A stretch of 64,000 nucleotides of DNA from Verrucomicrobium sp. (GTDB taxonomy: Bacteria > Verrucomicrobiota > Verrucomicrobiia > Methylacidiphilales > UBA1321): contig JAFIGT010000031.1 of the NCBI GenBank assembly GCA_017849585.1, forward strand, positions 62,001 to 126,000. The letters are read 5' to 3'. Shown one piece after another: positions 16,440-26,772 of this stretch. Position 1 is the first letter of the stretch, and the number at the start of each line of letters is the position of its first letter. The notes below the pieces were generated by a model. The model made no database searches. It saw nothing but the letters and a program-made list of their open reading frames with translations, and was not told the origin of the DNA. The translations under genes and the position numbers were made by a program.

Positions 16440-17140
16440 CGTTGGAGGGGCTCTTCAGCGGGCTCACGCAGGCCATGGAGGGCTCCGTCGTTTGGGCGGT
16501 GGCAGGCGCTGGGCTCTGGGGCGTGCTGAGTATTTTGCTGAGCCCGTGCCATCTTTCGAGCATTCCGCTGATCGTGGGATTCATGAGCGGACAGGGACCG
16601 TTGTCCACGCGTCGCGCTTTCGTGATTTCGACGCTGTTCGCCTGCGGAATTCTACTGACCATCGCGTTACTGGGAGTCGTGACTGCGCTGGCCGGTCGCC
16701 TGATGGGCGACGTCGGACCGGCGGGTAATTATCTGGTGGCAGCGGTGTTCTTCGCGGTGGGATTGCAGTTGTGGGAGGTGATCTCCATTCCGTGGTTCTC
16801 CCCCGATACGTCGGGGGCGCAGCGCAAGGGAGGGCTCGCGGCCTTCGTGCTGGGATTGATTTTTGGCGTGGCGGTGGGGCCATGCACGTTTGCCTACATG
16901 GCTCCCATGCTGGGAGTGGCCTTCACCCTCGGGGCGACTCACCCGGTCTATGCCGCCTTGCTTTTATTGGCATATGGCGTGGGCCATTGCGGGGTGATCG
17001 TGCTCGCGGGGACATCGATGGGCTGGGTGGAGCGCTACCTGCAGTGGGGAGCGATTTCGCGAGGAACCACTCTTTTCCGCCGCATCTGCGGGGGCTTGGT
17101 GATGCTGGGTGGTTTGTACCTGATTTACACGGCGAGATAG
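16436..17140 (+). CDS. CcdA/DsbD-type transmembrane electron carrier
   Basis: A 234-residue membrane protein with about six hydrophobic segments. SILLSPCHLSSIPLIVGFMSG and GVAVGPCTFAYMAPMLGVAF carry the two membrane cysteines, each beside a proline, that move reducing equivalents across the inner membrane in CcdA/DsbD proteins. It follows a periplasmic thioredoxin-like gene with a four-base overlap, so the pair is a likely thiol-reducing relay. The usual CcdA length is about 220-240 residues. Confidence 0.87.
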   Translation: MTLEGLFSGLTQAMEGSVVWAVAGAGLWGVLSILLSPCHLSSIPLIVGFMSGQGPLSTRRAFVISTLFACGILLTIALLGVVTALAGRLMGDVGPAGNYLVAAVFFAVGLQLWEVISIPWFSPDTSGAQRKGGLAAFVLGLIFGVAVGPCTFAYMAPMLGVAFTLGATHPVYAALLLLAYGVGHCGVIVLAGTSMGWVERYLQWGAISRGTTLFRRICGGLVMLGGLYLIYTAR

Positions 17141-17153
17141 AGGAAAGGATTTT

Positions 17154-18203
17154 ATGTCAGACTCATTTTCAGGCGCGCGCGGATTCAAGCCGCTGCTGCG
17201 GCGATGGCTGATCGGTATCGGCGCACTCGTGTTGTGGTTTTTGCTTTACCAACAACTGGCGGCGTTGAGCCAGTGGTTGACCTATGATGTGGCGCGGCTG
17301 GAGCGTGGGCAACATTTGAGCGCGGCGGTGGAATTTTTTGCCTACGAAGTGCCGAAGGTCCTGCTGTTGCTGGTGCTCGTGGTTTTCGGGGTGGGTGTGG
17401 TGCGCTCGTTTTTCACCCCGGAACGGACGCGGCAGATTTTATCCGGCAAGCATGAATTTGCCGGGAATGTGCTCGGGTCGCTGCTCGGTGTGGTGACGCC
17501 GTTTTGCTCGTGCTCGGCGGTGCCGCTGTTCATTGGTTTTGTCACCACCGGAGTGCCGCTCGGGGTGACGTTTTCCTTTTTGATCTCGGCTCCGATGGTC
17601 AATGAAATTGCGCTCGTGCTCCTGTGGGGACTGTTTGGGTGGAAGATCGCCGTGCTGTACCTGGTCTCGGGCCTTGTGATTGCGCTGGTCGCCGGATGGG
17701 TGATCGGTCGATTGCGGTTGGAGCGTTACGTGGAGGAGTGGGTGTACGAGACGCGCACGGGAGCAGCGGTCGTGGCGGAGTCGCTGACTTGGGACGACCG
17801 TTTGCACTACGGGCGCGAGGCGGTGCGCGAGATAGTCGGCAAGGTCTGGTTGTATGTGATCCTGGGAATCGCCGTGGGAGCGGGCATCCACGGGTATGTG
17901 CCGGAAGGATTCATGGCGTCGTTCATGGGCAAGGACGCGTGGTGGTCGGTCCCGCTGGCGGTGCTGTTTGGCGTGCCGATGTACTCCAACGCGGCGGGGA
18001 TTATTCCCGTCGTGCAGGCCCTGCTGGGCAAGGGGGCCGCGCTGGGAACGGTGCTGGCCTTTATGATGTCGGTGATCGGCCTGTCGCTGCCCGAAGCGAT
18101 CATCTTGCGCAAGGTTTTGAAGCTGCCCCTGATCCTGGTTTTTTTCGGAACGGTGGCCGTGGGGATCATGCTCGTGGGCTGCCTGTTTAACTTCATTGTG
18201 TAA
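17154..18203 (+). CDS. ArsP-type permease (DUF318/PF03773 family)
   Basis: A 349-residue membrane protein with eight or more hydrophobic segments. VTPFCSCSAVPLFIGFVTTGVPLG contains the Cys-Ser-Cys motif of the family, and the second half has a matching PMYSNAAGIIPVVQALLGKG. Characterised members (ArsP) export trivalent organoarsenicals; many others are uncharacterised. Being the last gene of an ArsR-led operon with thiol carriers suggests export of a thiol-reactive metalloid or metal, with the redox proteins keeping the substrate or the permease cysteines reduced. That role is an inference. Confidence 0.85.
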   Translation: MSDSFSGARGFKPLLRRWLIGIGALVLWFLLYQQLAALSQWLTYDVARLERGQHLSAAVEFFAYEVPKVLLLLVLVVFGVGVVRSFFTPERTRQILSGKHEFAGNVLGSLLGVVTPFCSCSAVPLFIGFVTTGVPLGVTFSFLISAPMVNEIALVLLWGLFGWKIAVLYLVSGLVIALVAGWVIGRLRLERYVEEWVYETRTGAAVVAESLTWDDRLHYGREAVREIVGKVWLYVILGIAVGAGIHGYVPEGFMASFMGKDAWWSVPLAVLFGVPMYSNAAGIIPVVQALLGKGAALGTVLAFMMSVIGLSLPEAIILRKVLKLPLILVFFGTVAVGIMLVGCLFNFIV

Positions 18204-18221
18204 GAGCCTTGGAGGCAGGCA

Positions 18222-18259
18222 CAAAAAAGCAGGCGGCACATGAGATGTGCCGCCTGCTT
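18222..18259 (-). terminator. Rho-independent terminator of rpsT
   Basis: A perfect 15-base stem (AAGCAGGCGGCACAT and its complement, loop GAG) lies at 18227-18259. Read on the minus strand it is followed by TTTTTT, so it terminates rpsT, which ends 85 bases upstream on that strand. It may also stop the plus-strand permease operon, though there is no U-tract in that direction. Confidence 0.88.
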
Positions 18260-18343
18260 CCAAACAGAGTCACGAGCGTTGCCAGCCGGTTAAACGGAGG
18301 CGGCGCACCGCGGTGAGGCGGCACGCATCGTCGGGAAAAAGAC

Positions 18344-18607
18344 TTATTTCGTGGTCTTCAAGAGGGCCGCAACGCGGGCCTTTTGACGACTGGCCTTGTT
18401 CTTATGCACGACGCCTTTTTTGGCGGCGCGATCGATATCAGACTGGAACTTGGACAAAAGCTTGGCGGCCTCGTCTTTCTTACCGGCCTTGACCAGGGTA
18501 CGGATCGTCTTTTCCGAAGTTTTGACCGCTTTTTTAACGACCGTATTCACGGCACGGCGGCGGACGGCGCCACGCGCCTGTTTTTCTGCACTACGAGTGT
18601 TTGCCAT
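18344..18607 (-). CDS. rpsT: 30S ribosomal protein S20
   Basis: An 87-residue basic protein that binds 16S rRNA in the small subunit. It starts MANTRSAEKQARGAVRRRAVN and has the Lys/Arg-rich three-helix pattern of S20 throughout, including the C-terminal GVVHKNKASRQKARVAALLK. The ATG at 18607 gives the standard N-terminus; the frame is open further upstream but without likeness to S20. Confidence 0.96.
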   Translation of the reverse strand: MANTRSAEKQARGAVRRRAVNTVVKKAVKTSEKTIRTLVKAGKKDEAAKLLSKFQSDIDRAAKKGVVHKNKASRQKARVAALLKTTK

Positions 18608-18700
18608 AGGGTTTGTAAGAGAAGAGGAACTTGCGCTCCCTGTCAAACCCAAACTCGAGAGAGGGGCCCGATGGAGCCCGTTCACGGCCTCAACCACGCG

Positions 18701-19480
18701 CTAGCGCGCGTTCGTTGCGCCCGCCCCGCGCAGGTCGGGCGCAGGCGGTGGCAGAGGGGCCGTCGGCGGATTGAAGGCGGTACTGCGGAGTGTCGAGGTG
18801 GAAACCGGGACGGGGGCCTGGAAGGGGCTCGAGGCATGCGGTTTCGCGGGAGGGGTCGGGGCGGCTGGGGCTGGAGTTGAAACAGGTGGAGCAGTCGGAG
18901 TACTCGAAGCCGTGGTGGTGCTGGCAGGCACTGACGTGTTGGCGGCCGAAGGCGCAGCGGGCGCAGCAACGGGGGCATTCGTGGCGGTGGATTGGACGGC
19001 GGCGGTGATGATCGCTTTTTCCGCGCTCAGCTTGGCCAATTCGCGCTCCTGATTGATCATCGCGTTCATGTACGCGTCGGTACGTTCCTTGAGCTGGGTT
19101 TTGATATTCTCCAACGCCTTCACCTGCTGCTGCGTTTCGTGATCGAGCCGATCCACCTTGCCGTGGATTTTTTGCCCTTGGCGGGAGAGATCGTCTGTCT
19201 GGTCGCGCAGGGTCGATTGCAGCGCATCCACTTGATCGCGCAGGCGGGCGACATCCTCGCACATTTTCAGCAGGGCGGAATGCCGCATCGCGGCTTGCGA
19301 GCCGATCTGCTCAATCTGCTGCTTCGTGTTCGCACGGCTGAGGTTGAGTTCCTGTTGCAACGCCTGATAATCGCGTTGTTGCTGCCAGTACGTGGTGAAA
19401 AGAAAGCCGATGAGCGCTAGGCAGGTCAAGGCCAGCGGCAGGAGCGGGAGCGATGCTTTCGACGTGGTTTTCGTGGCCAT
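18701..19480 (-). CDS. Membrane-anchored coiled-coil protein with Pro/Ala-rich tail
   Basis: A 259-residue protein of unknown function. A short cytoplasmic N-terminus leads into one membrane helix (about residues 11-30). Residues 32-165 are strongly coiled-coil (QQQRDYQALQQELNLSRANTKQQ and similar heptads), and residues 166-259 are low-complexity Ala/Pro/Thr/Ser. The layout resembles periplasmic tether or scaffold proteins. It lies 15 bases after the stop of another coiled-coil gene, so the two are co-transcribed. Confidence 0.75.
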   Translation of the reverse strand: MATKTTSKASLPLLPLALTCLALIGFLFTTYWQQQRDYQALQQELNLSRANTKQQIEQIGSQAAMRHSALLKMCEDVARLRDQVDALQSTLRDQTDDLSRQGQKIHGKVDRLDHETQQQVKALENIKTQLKERTDAYMNAMINQERELAKLSAEKAIITAAVQSTATNAPVAAPAAPSAANTSVPASTTTASSTPTAPPVSTPAPAAPTPPAKPHASSPFQAPVPVSTSTLRSTAFNPPTAPLPPPAPDLRGAGATNAR

Positions 19481-19495
19481 GACGCGGGAGTGAAT

Positions 19496-19873
19496 TTACA
19501 CCTCGGCCTGCCGGTACGGCGTGGCGGCATTGCGCCAGAGCATGTGACGGCGTTTGAGGTCTTCGAGTTGCGAACGCAACACCGCCAGATGGGTATCGAG
19601 CGATTTGCGGATCTGAAAGTCGAGGTCCACGATCTGCGCCTTGGCAGAGATCAGTTCAAGATTTTCCCGGTCGGACGGGCCCGGAGTCCAATCGTACGAA
19701 CCGAGCTCATCGACCAACTCCTTCTTGCGCTCGTACAGCTCCGGCAGATCCTCCCAGCGCGATTCCCGCACGGCGCGAAATTCCCACATCAGCGCCTCCA
19801 GCAGGCGACGCAGCAGGTGCATCTTCGATTCTTCAGCTGTGACGGGATGGTGGAGCGGATGGGTGGATTGCAT
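19496..19873 (-). CDS. Small helical protein, FlgN-like in pattern
   Basis: A 125-residue, all-helical soluble protein of unknown function. Residues 20-60 (LLRRLLEALMWEFRAVRESRWEDLPELYERKKELVDELG) resemble the N-terminal helix pair of FlgN-type export chaperones, but the match is only a pattern and no flagellar genes are nearby. An internal Met at residue 18 is an alternative start. It is the first gene of a two-gene unit with the membrane coiled-coil protein. Confidence 0.6.
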   Translation of the reverse strand: MQSTHPLHHPVTAEESKMHLLRRLLEALMWEFRAVRESRWEDLPELYERKKELVDELGSYDWTPGPSDRENLELISAKAQIVDLDFQIRKSLDTHLAVLRSQLEDLKRRHMLWRNAATPYRQAEV

Positions 19874-20008
19874 GGATGGCCCTTTTCGAGCTATCGGCCA
19901 CTTTTTGCCCAGTCTTTAGAGTTAACCACCCCCCTCCGAAAGAAGTCGCGGCTCCCAAAACAGTCCTCCTTGCATTTCGCCCGGCAAAAGCCTACTCTGA
20001 CGGTCGAC

Positions 20009-20032
20009 TTACCGGGTCGAGCGACCCAGTAA
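20009..20032. promoter_or_regulatory. Palindrome upstream of the DUF4410 gene
   Basis: TTACCGGGTCG-AG-CGACCCAGTAA is an inverted repeat (one mismatched pair), 26 bases before the DUF4410 start. Related half sites occur near 12264 and 30022. It could be an operator or another dispersed repeat; a ribosome site (AAGGGGA) follows it. Confidence 0.45.
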
Positions 20033-20058
20033 CCACTTAACCTTCAAGGGGATTTATC

Positions 20059-20817
20059 ATGGCTATGATTCAGGTTTCTCGCACGGCTCAACGTCTTACT
20101 GGGATGGCTCTGCTGGCCTTCCTGCTCGCCTCCGTCAGTCTCAGCGCCCAGGTTTTCAACAAACCCACCAATACGGTCACGAACCAAAAAGCCGCCCCGA
20201 CCGGCATCAAAAACCTGATCGTGGTCGACTTCTACGTGCCCGAGGGTGCCATTAAGAAGAAAGACGGCCTCCTTCAGAACCGGCCCATTCGCCGCGGCAT
20301 TTTCGGTCAGGATGATAACAGCAGTGACGCAGACCAGACCTTGGCCAAGGCCAAGAAGGACGCCAACCTGCTGGCGAACGTCCTGGTCAGCAAACTCAAC
20401 GATAACGAAGACCTGAAGAAACTCGGCATCGAAGCCGAACGCGAGTCCGTACCTACCGAGCCCACCGCCGCCGACACACTCGTGATCGATGGCGCGTTTG
20501 TTTTCGTCGACGAGGGCGGCCGCCTCCTGCAAACCGGCATCGGTTTCGGCGCGGGCGCTTCGAAGGTGGAGATCGAATCGGAAATCCTCGACTACAGCAA
20601 GCAGCCCCCCGTCCAAATCATGAAGATCGGTTCGCACAGTAACCCGCGCCGCGCGCCGGGTGCGATCCTGATGATGAACCCTTACGTCGCCGCCGCCAAA
20701 TTCGTGATGAGCAAGGATTCCTCCGAAAAGGACATCAAGAAAGTCGCCGCCGGTCTCGCCAAGGAAATCGCCGCCTTCCTCACCGGCAAAACCGCCGCCG
20801 CACCCGCCGCTCAATAA
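20059..20817 (+). CDS. Secreted DUF4410-like protein
   Basis: A 252-residue exported protein. The signal peptide covers about residues 1-30 (QRLTGMALLAFLLASVSLSAQ). The body has a pattern resembling the DUF4410 family: a strand LIVVDFYVPEG, a long helical segment, then DTLVIDGAFVFVDEGGRLLQTGIGFGAGASKVEIESEILDY, and a C-terminal helix AAGLAKEIAAFL. DUF4410 proteins are outer-membrane-associated in many Gram-negative bacteria but have no known function. A ribosome site AAGGGGA precedes the ATG. Confidence 0.7.
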   Translation: MAMIQVSRTAQRLTGMALLAFLLASVSLSAQVFNKPTNTVTNQKAAPTGIKNLIVVDFYVPEGAIKKKDGLLQNRPIRRGIFGQDDNSSDADQTLAKAKKDANLLANVLVSKLNDNEDLKKLGIEAERESVPTEPTAADTLVIDGAFVFVDEGGRLLQTGIGFGAGASKVEIESEILDYSKQPPVQIMKIGSHSNPRRAPGAILMMNPYVAAAKFVMSKDSSEKDIKKVAAGLAKEIAAFLTGKTAAAPAAQ

Positions 20818-20889
20818 AAGGGGGGTGCAGGATTTTACTCTTGAGTGCGGGGCGTGGGACTCGGTAGCTTGAACCGTGTTGAATCGCCC

Positions 20890-21546
20890 ATGAAATCGCT
20901 CCGCGAGATTATCCTGGAAGAGTGCCTGCCCCAGCGCGACTGCATGTTGACCGTGCAGGATGCGACAGGAGAGGTCGGCTTTCTCTATTTCAAAGACGGC
21001 GAGCTCATCGAAGCCAACTATTCCGCCCACTGGGGCAAGGACGCCGTCGAACAAGTTCTCGACTGGCAATTGGCCGAATACAATGTCGGCGCCCTGCCCC
21101 TCGGCATCAAGCGCTCCGTCTGGGACCCCGTGGAAACCGTGCTCCGGTTGAACGCGGCAACCCAGGCTCCGGGAAGCTCCGGGGTGCCGCAGTTCAATGC
21201 GGCCAAGATCGAAGCCCCACCCACCCCATACGATCACTTCAAGGAAGTGGAAGGCGTCACCAAGCTCTTCCTCATCGAAGGCAACAAGGAAAAGGTTCTT
21301 TTCGAATCCGAATCGGATTCCTCCCAACCGACGGAATGGATGGTGGAATTTTATCAACGCGCCAAGTCGGTCGGCGACACCCTGGGTTTCGGCAAACTCC
21401 AGCGCTGGTCGCTGGTCACGGACCGCTATCAGGTGGTTGGCCTGACGCAGGACAAGGAAATCATTGGCGTGCTCCGCAAGCACGATGTCGGCTCGGATGA
21501 CTTTGAAGCCACCTGTCAGGCTTCCATCGAAAAACCCCAGGAGTAA
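20890..21546 (+). CDS. DUF4388 (PATAN-like) domain protein
   Basis: A 218-residue cytoplasmic protein. Residues 1-75 carry a DUF4388-type domain: LREIILEECLPQRDCMLTVQDATGEVGFLYFKDGELIEANY, then GKDAVEQVLDWQLAEYNV. Such domains occur in signalling proteins and are often fused to receiver or Roadblock-type domains. The C-terminal half (about 115-215) is alpha/beta and unrecognised. It ends three bases before the Roadblock-like gene, which suggests the two proteins act together, perhaps on a small Ras-like GTPase; none is encoded in the window. Confidence 0.7.
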   Translation: MKSLREIILEECLPQRDCMLTVQDATGEVGFLYFKDGELIEANYSAHWGKDAVEQVLDWQLAEYNVGALPLGIKRSVWDPVETVLRLNAATQAPGSSGVPQFNAAKIEAPPTPYDHFKEVEGVTKLFLIEGNKEKVLFESESDSSQPTEWMVEFYQRAKSVGDTLGFGKLQRWSLVTDRYQVVGLTQDKEIIGVLRKHDVGSDDFEATCQASIEKPQE

Positions 21547-21549
21547 CTC

Positions 21550-22221
21550 GTGGCTGTATCTGCCGAAGAAGCCCTCAAACGCGTCACCGCCCTCACCGGC
21601 GTGAAGGCCGCCTTTGTCTTCGACCAGTTCCTCAACATCCCCGCGCGCGAAGTGCCGGGCAATTACAGCAACGACATCCTCAAGCGCATCGCGCAACAGC
21701 TTTATTCGCTCGCCGTCCTAAGCTGGAACACGGGCGTCATCACGCAGGAATTTCGCCTCGTCTACGACCAATACGCCGTCTACACGCGGCTCTTCGCGCA
21801 GAATTTCTTCATCGTCGTCTTCATGGAAAAGGACATCGAAGCGATGGAGTACCGGCAACCGGTCGGACTCGCCACGCTCATCCTGGAAAAGGCATTGCGC
21901 TCCGCCGATGATGCCGCCGCGCAAGGCACCATGTCACAGATTGCGATGCTCGCGGAACAGACGCTCAAGCTGGCAAACGAAAACGACCCATCCTTCGTCG
22001 GGCAAGTGCGCCGCCACTGTTTTACCTTCCTCGGTCCCGCCGGCCGCGAACTCGTCGATAACGGCATCGAGGAGGAATTTCTCTCCCCTCCCCTCCGCGC
22101 CGAGGCCGACATGCGCAAGCTCGTGGATTACATCGTGCCGCGCATTCCGCATCCGATCCTGCAACAGATTCTCCAACAGGATCTGGAGGATATGGTCCGC
22201 GCCGCCGTCAAGCCGATCTAG
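21550..22221 (+). CDS. Roadblock/LC7-like domain protein
   Basis: A 223-residue protein starting with GTG three bases after the DUF4388 gene. Residues 5-105 fit a Roadblock/LC7 fold (EEALKRVTALTGVKAAFVFDQFLNIPAR, later RLFAQNFFIVVFMEKDIE), as in MglB-type regulators of bacterial Ras-like GTPases. The C-terminal 110 residues are helical (RSADDAAAQGTMSQIAMLAEQTLK and PHPILQQILQQDLEDMV) and not recognised. The recognition is by pattern only; the tight coupling to a DUF4388 gene supports a shared signalling role. Confidence 0.6.
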   Translation: MAVSAEEALKRVTALTGVKAAFVFDQFLNIPAREVPGNYSNDILKRIAQQLYSLAVLSWNTGVITQEFRLVYDQYAVYTRLFAQNFFIVVFMEKDIEAMEYRQPVGLATLILEKALRSADDAAAQGTMSQIAMLAEQTLKLANENDPSFVGQVRRHCFTFLGPAGRELVDNGIEEEFLSPPLRAEADMRKLVDYIVPRIPHPILQQILQQDLEDMVRAAVKPI

Positions 22222-22388
22222 CCGGTCGCCAGGACCCGCCAGCACCTCCCCTGCTCCGATTGCAGCAAGGCTTTTCACCATTCATCGATCAATCATAGAT
22301 TGAAGTTTTTGGATCTTCCCGTTCCTTTGCTGTTTACCACGCACCGGCATCGATGAAAGAATGGCTCCCACGAAAGTAATCCACCCCC

Positions 22389-23009
22389 ATGAAAACACGT
22401 CTCGCTCCCCTGGGTCTGATCCTTCTCCTCGCCACACTCGTCTCGCTCCACGCCGCTCCCGCCAGCCGCACCGCCCGTCTGGAATTCAGCCCCTCCTCCG
22501 ACCAGGTGGACATTGAGATCGACACCGTCTCCGACGGCGGCAAGGCCTCCGCCGCCAACTGGCCCGGCACAGATCCCACCAAGCACATGGTCGTCGAACT
22601 TCCCGCCACCACCGGCTGGAGGCAGGCCTCCATCACCTTTCACGGCAACAAGAGCGGACGCGTCATCCTCACCCTCATGGGCCCCTACGCCCGCGTCAGC
22701 CCCAACGAAAAAGATCTCCACCAAATCTTCATCGCCTACGACGACATCAAGGTCGACGGTGCCCCGCTCAAGAATGGCGACTTCGAAGCCGCCGTCGACA
22801 ACGGCGTCCCCTCCGACTGGAGACTCTTCGATGCCCCCACCAGCATGCCACCGATCACGGAAAAAAATCGCGCCGGAATCCTCACCAGCGGCGCCAGCGA
22901 AGGCCAGAAAGCCGTCCGCGTCTGGCACAACTCCCGCCTCAACCAACCCCTGCAAATCGAGGCCGGAAAGCCCGTCACCGTCACCTTCTCCTACCGCCTG
23001 CTCGACTAA
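22389..23009 (+). CDS. Secreted beta-rich protein of unknown function
   Basis: A 206-residue exported protein with a clear signal peptide (MKTRLAPLGLILLLATLVSLHAA). The mature part has the look of a carbohydrate-binding-type jelly roll: strand-rich sequence with IKVDGAPLKNGDFEAAVDNGVPSDWRLFD, a form common in proteins that describe 'NGDFEA...P..W' at the start of a CBM-like domain. No catalytic motif is present. It stands alone, transcribed toward a convergent membrane protein gene. The specific ligand is unknown. Confidence 0.65.
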   Translation: MKTRLAPLGLILLLATLVSLHAAPASRTARLEFSPSSDQVDIEIDTVSDGGKASAANWPGTDPTKHMVVELPATTGWRQASITFHGNKSGRVILTLMGPYARVSPNEKDLHQIFIAYDDIKVDGAPLKNGDFEAAVDNGVPSDWRLFDAPTSMPPITEKNRAGILTSGASEGQKAVRVWHNSRLNQPLQIEAGKPVTVTFSYRLLD

Positions 23010-23057
23010 TGTCGTCACGAAATAGGACCTCGACCGAAAGCAGGTAGAAATCTCAAC

Positions 23058-24587
23058 TCATTTCCCCGGCTGCCGCTCGTAGATCAGGTATTCCACCGGC
23101 TCCGCGAACTCCAGCGGATTCCCCCGCACCTGCCGGATCTTCGGCGCGTCGTAATGCTCCCGCAGAAAGGCCGCCAGTCGCGGACGGCGATCCACCCGCG
23201 TCCACGGCCGCTTCGTCTCAAACACAATGCTGTCGATCATGAAAAACCGGCGTCGCGGATCGGACAAAATCGAGATCAACCGCGACTCCTCCTCTTCCTG
23301 CGCCGCCTCATTCAGCACATAGAAAAGCATGCTATTCAAAATCGGATACGGCGGCTGCGCCTCGATCGACAGATAAAGCGTCGGCGCGAACCCCACGATC
23401 ACCACGCTCTCCCCCGGTCGCAACTCCCCGCGCAATTGCAGCCCCAACTTGCCGCCCGACGTCGGCTCATGCGGTTTGCGACTGTACCCGATGCCGCACA
23501 ACAGCAACAACCCGCCGATACCCACGTAGAGCCATCCCCGGTGCCGCGCCGCCAGCGGTAATTCCGCACGATCCAGCAGCACCGCGCCCAACGCCGCCAG
23601 CGCCCAGAGGAACGGCAGAAAATGATACAGGCAATACGTCTTCCCCTGCACCAACGCCTCGAGCAGAAAACCGGTCACCAATCCCACCAGCAACGAAAGC
23701 AACGGTGTCCACAACGCCCGTTTTCTCTGCCACAAAAAAAAGCCCAGCAACACCACCATCGACGTCAGCGCGCCCGTGGTCGTGAGCCATTTCGCGATAT
23801 GCGCTCCCCGCTTCGCCCACGGCACCGTCTCCACCACGTAGTCGGAAAACGCGAACTTCACTCCCCACTGCCAGAAGGCCTCGAGACTCCCCGCCTGTGC
23901 CAAAATCGCCGCCACCACTGCGAGCCACAACACACCGCCCAACGCCCCCACGACGACGAACCGCAGCCATTCCCGCACCGTGATTTGCCGCGCTGCCAGC
24001 GAAGTCAACCCCACCGCCACCATTGCCACACCCATCGGCGGCTTCACACACACCGCCATGCCGAGACAAACGCCATGCACGAAAATCAATCGTCCCCAGG
24101 AAAGCGCCCGCGCTTGTTCCGCCGGCAGCAACCACGGCAACAAACCCAGCACCAAAAACGGCAGCGCCAATCCCTCCCGTTGCCCCATCGTGCCGAACGT
24201 CCCGTTAAAATAAGTGATCGTATACAACGCGACCGCCGTCACGCGCCACAGACGGTCCACCCGCCACGCCGACAGCCAGTAAAACGTCACCGCCGCCAAA
24301 CCGATCTGCAACGCCGCATCCAGCAGACGAAAGCCCCACGCCTGATAACCGCTCACCGCGAATGCGATCCCATGCAGCAACATCGCCCCCGGCCAATTCG
24401 GATCAATCGCCTCCACATACGGCTTGCCGCCCTGCAACCAGCTCGCCGCCATCAACTGGTACACCGCGTGATCATCCCACAGCGGCCACAACCGGTAGAA
24501 CCACCCGAACCACGCCACCCACAGCGCGGCAAAGGCCAGCGTCTCGGGCCAGATCGATGGCCGGACGGGATCGGGAGTGGGCTTCAT
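23058..24587 (-). CDS. Polytopic membrane protein, GT39/ArnT-like glycosyltransferase
   Basis: A 509-residue membrane protein with about ten to twelve hydrophobic segments up to residue 385, then a soluble C-terminal domain of about 120 residues. The first loop has the acidic LWDDHAVYQLMAASWLQGGKPYVEAIDPNWPGAM, the pattern of the GT-C (PMT/ArnT) family, in which loop Asp/Glu bind metal and a polyprenyl-phosphate sugar. These enzymes add sugars to proteins or lipid A outside the membrane. The donor and acceptor are unknown. Confidence 0.7.
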   Translation of the reverse strand: MKPTPDPVRPSIWPETLAFAALWVAWFGWFYRLWPLWDDHAVYQLMAASWLQGGKPYVEAIDPNWPGAMLLHGIAFAVSGYQAWGFRLLDAALQIGLAAVTFYWLSAWRVDRLWRVTAVALYTITYFNGTFGTMGQREGLALPFLVLGLLPWLLPAEQARALSWGRLIFVHGVCLGMAVCVKPPMGVAMVAVGLTSLAARQITVREWLRFVVVGALGGVLWLAVVAAILAQAGSLEAFWQWGVKFAFSDYVVETVPWAKRGAHIAKWLTTTGALTSMVVLLGFFLWQRKRALWTPLLSLLVGLVTGFLLEALVQGKTYCLYHFLPFLWALAALGAVLLDRAELPLAARHRGWLYVGIGGLLLLCGIGYSRKPHEPTSGGKLGLQLRGELRPGESVVIVGFAPTLYLSIEAQPPYPILNSMLFYVLNEAAQEEEESRLISILSDPRRRFFMIDSIVFETKRPWTRVDRRPRLAAFLREHYDAPKIRQVRGNPLEFAEPVEYLIYERQPGK

Positions 24588-24790
24588 ATCACGAGATCAA
24601 ATCAGGCCAAGAGTGTGATCAAGCGAATGCAAAAGGCAAAGGTCAAAAGTTTTATTGCCGCAACCGCAAATCCCACCCACAGGAGTCCCCTCTACGAAGA
24701 AGGGTAGCCTGAAGCGCCCGGGGGTATGAGCTCTTCCATAAATGGAAATTGGCAATTCCCGAATTCCGTCGCATACTGGCCCCTTACGTC

Positions 24791-26518
<1,728 letters not shown>

Positions 26519-26533
26519 AGGGGCTCCGCCCCT
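26519..26533. repeat. Stop-adjacent palindrome, family E (after ilvD)
   Basis: AGGGGCTCCGCCCCT abuts the ilvD TAG codon. It is the first of about six palindromes stacked in the convergent ilvD-gatB gap. Confidence 0.65.
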
Positions 26534-26540
26534 CACCCCG

Positions 26541-26729
26541 CCAAAGGGAATGATTCCCTTTGGAAACCCCGATTGGGCGGGATTCGCTTTAGCATGGCAA
26601 AAGACGAATCCCGCCCAAATCGTTTTCAAAGCCAGCGTGACGCTGAACTCCGGTGTAGCCGAAGCCGGTGGCTTCGGCGGGCGACAGCTCCACGACAGGG
26701 GTTCTCATCAACGACGACTCCGCCTGTCG
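26541..26729. repeat. Stacked palindromes in the ilvD-gatB gap
   Basis: In order: CCAAAGGGAATGATTCCCTTTGG in two halves (26541-26563), an inverted repeat TTGGGCGGGATTCG with arms at 26573 and 26605-26618, CAGCGTGACGCTG (26633-26645), GCCGAAGCC-GGT-GGCTTCGGC (26658-26678), and CGACAGG/CCTGTCG (26693-26729). None has a clear U-tract. The gap separates two convergent genes, so these may end transcription from both sides or simply be accumulated repeats. Confidence 0.65.
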
Positions 26730-26753
26730 CAGCTCGGCTATCAAGTACAGGGT

Positions 26754-26768
26754 GCAGCGTCACGCTGC
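26754..26768. repeat. Family D palindrome after gatB
   Basis: GCAGCGTCACGCTGC lies four bases beyond the gatB stop codon (gatB is on the minus strand). Confidence 0.7.
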
Positions 26769-26772
26769 CCGC

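Noticed and set aside
19496-19873. Firm call as flagellar chaperone FlgN
   Set aside because: Only a helix pattern is shared and no flagellar genes are in the window.
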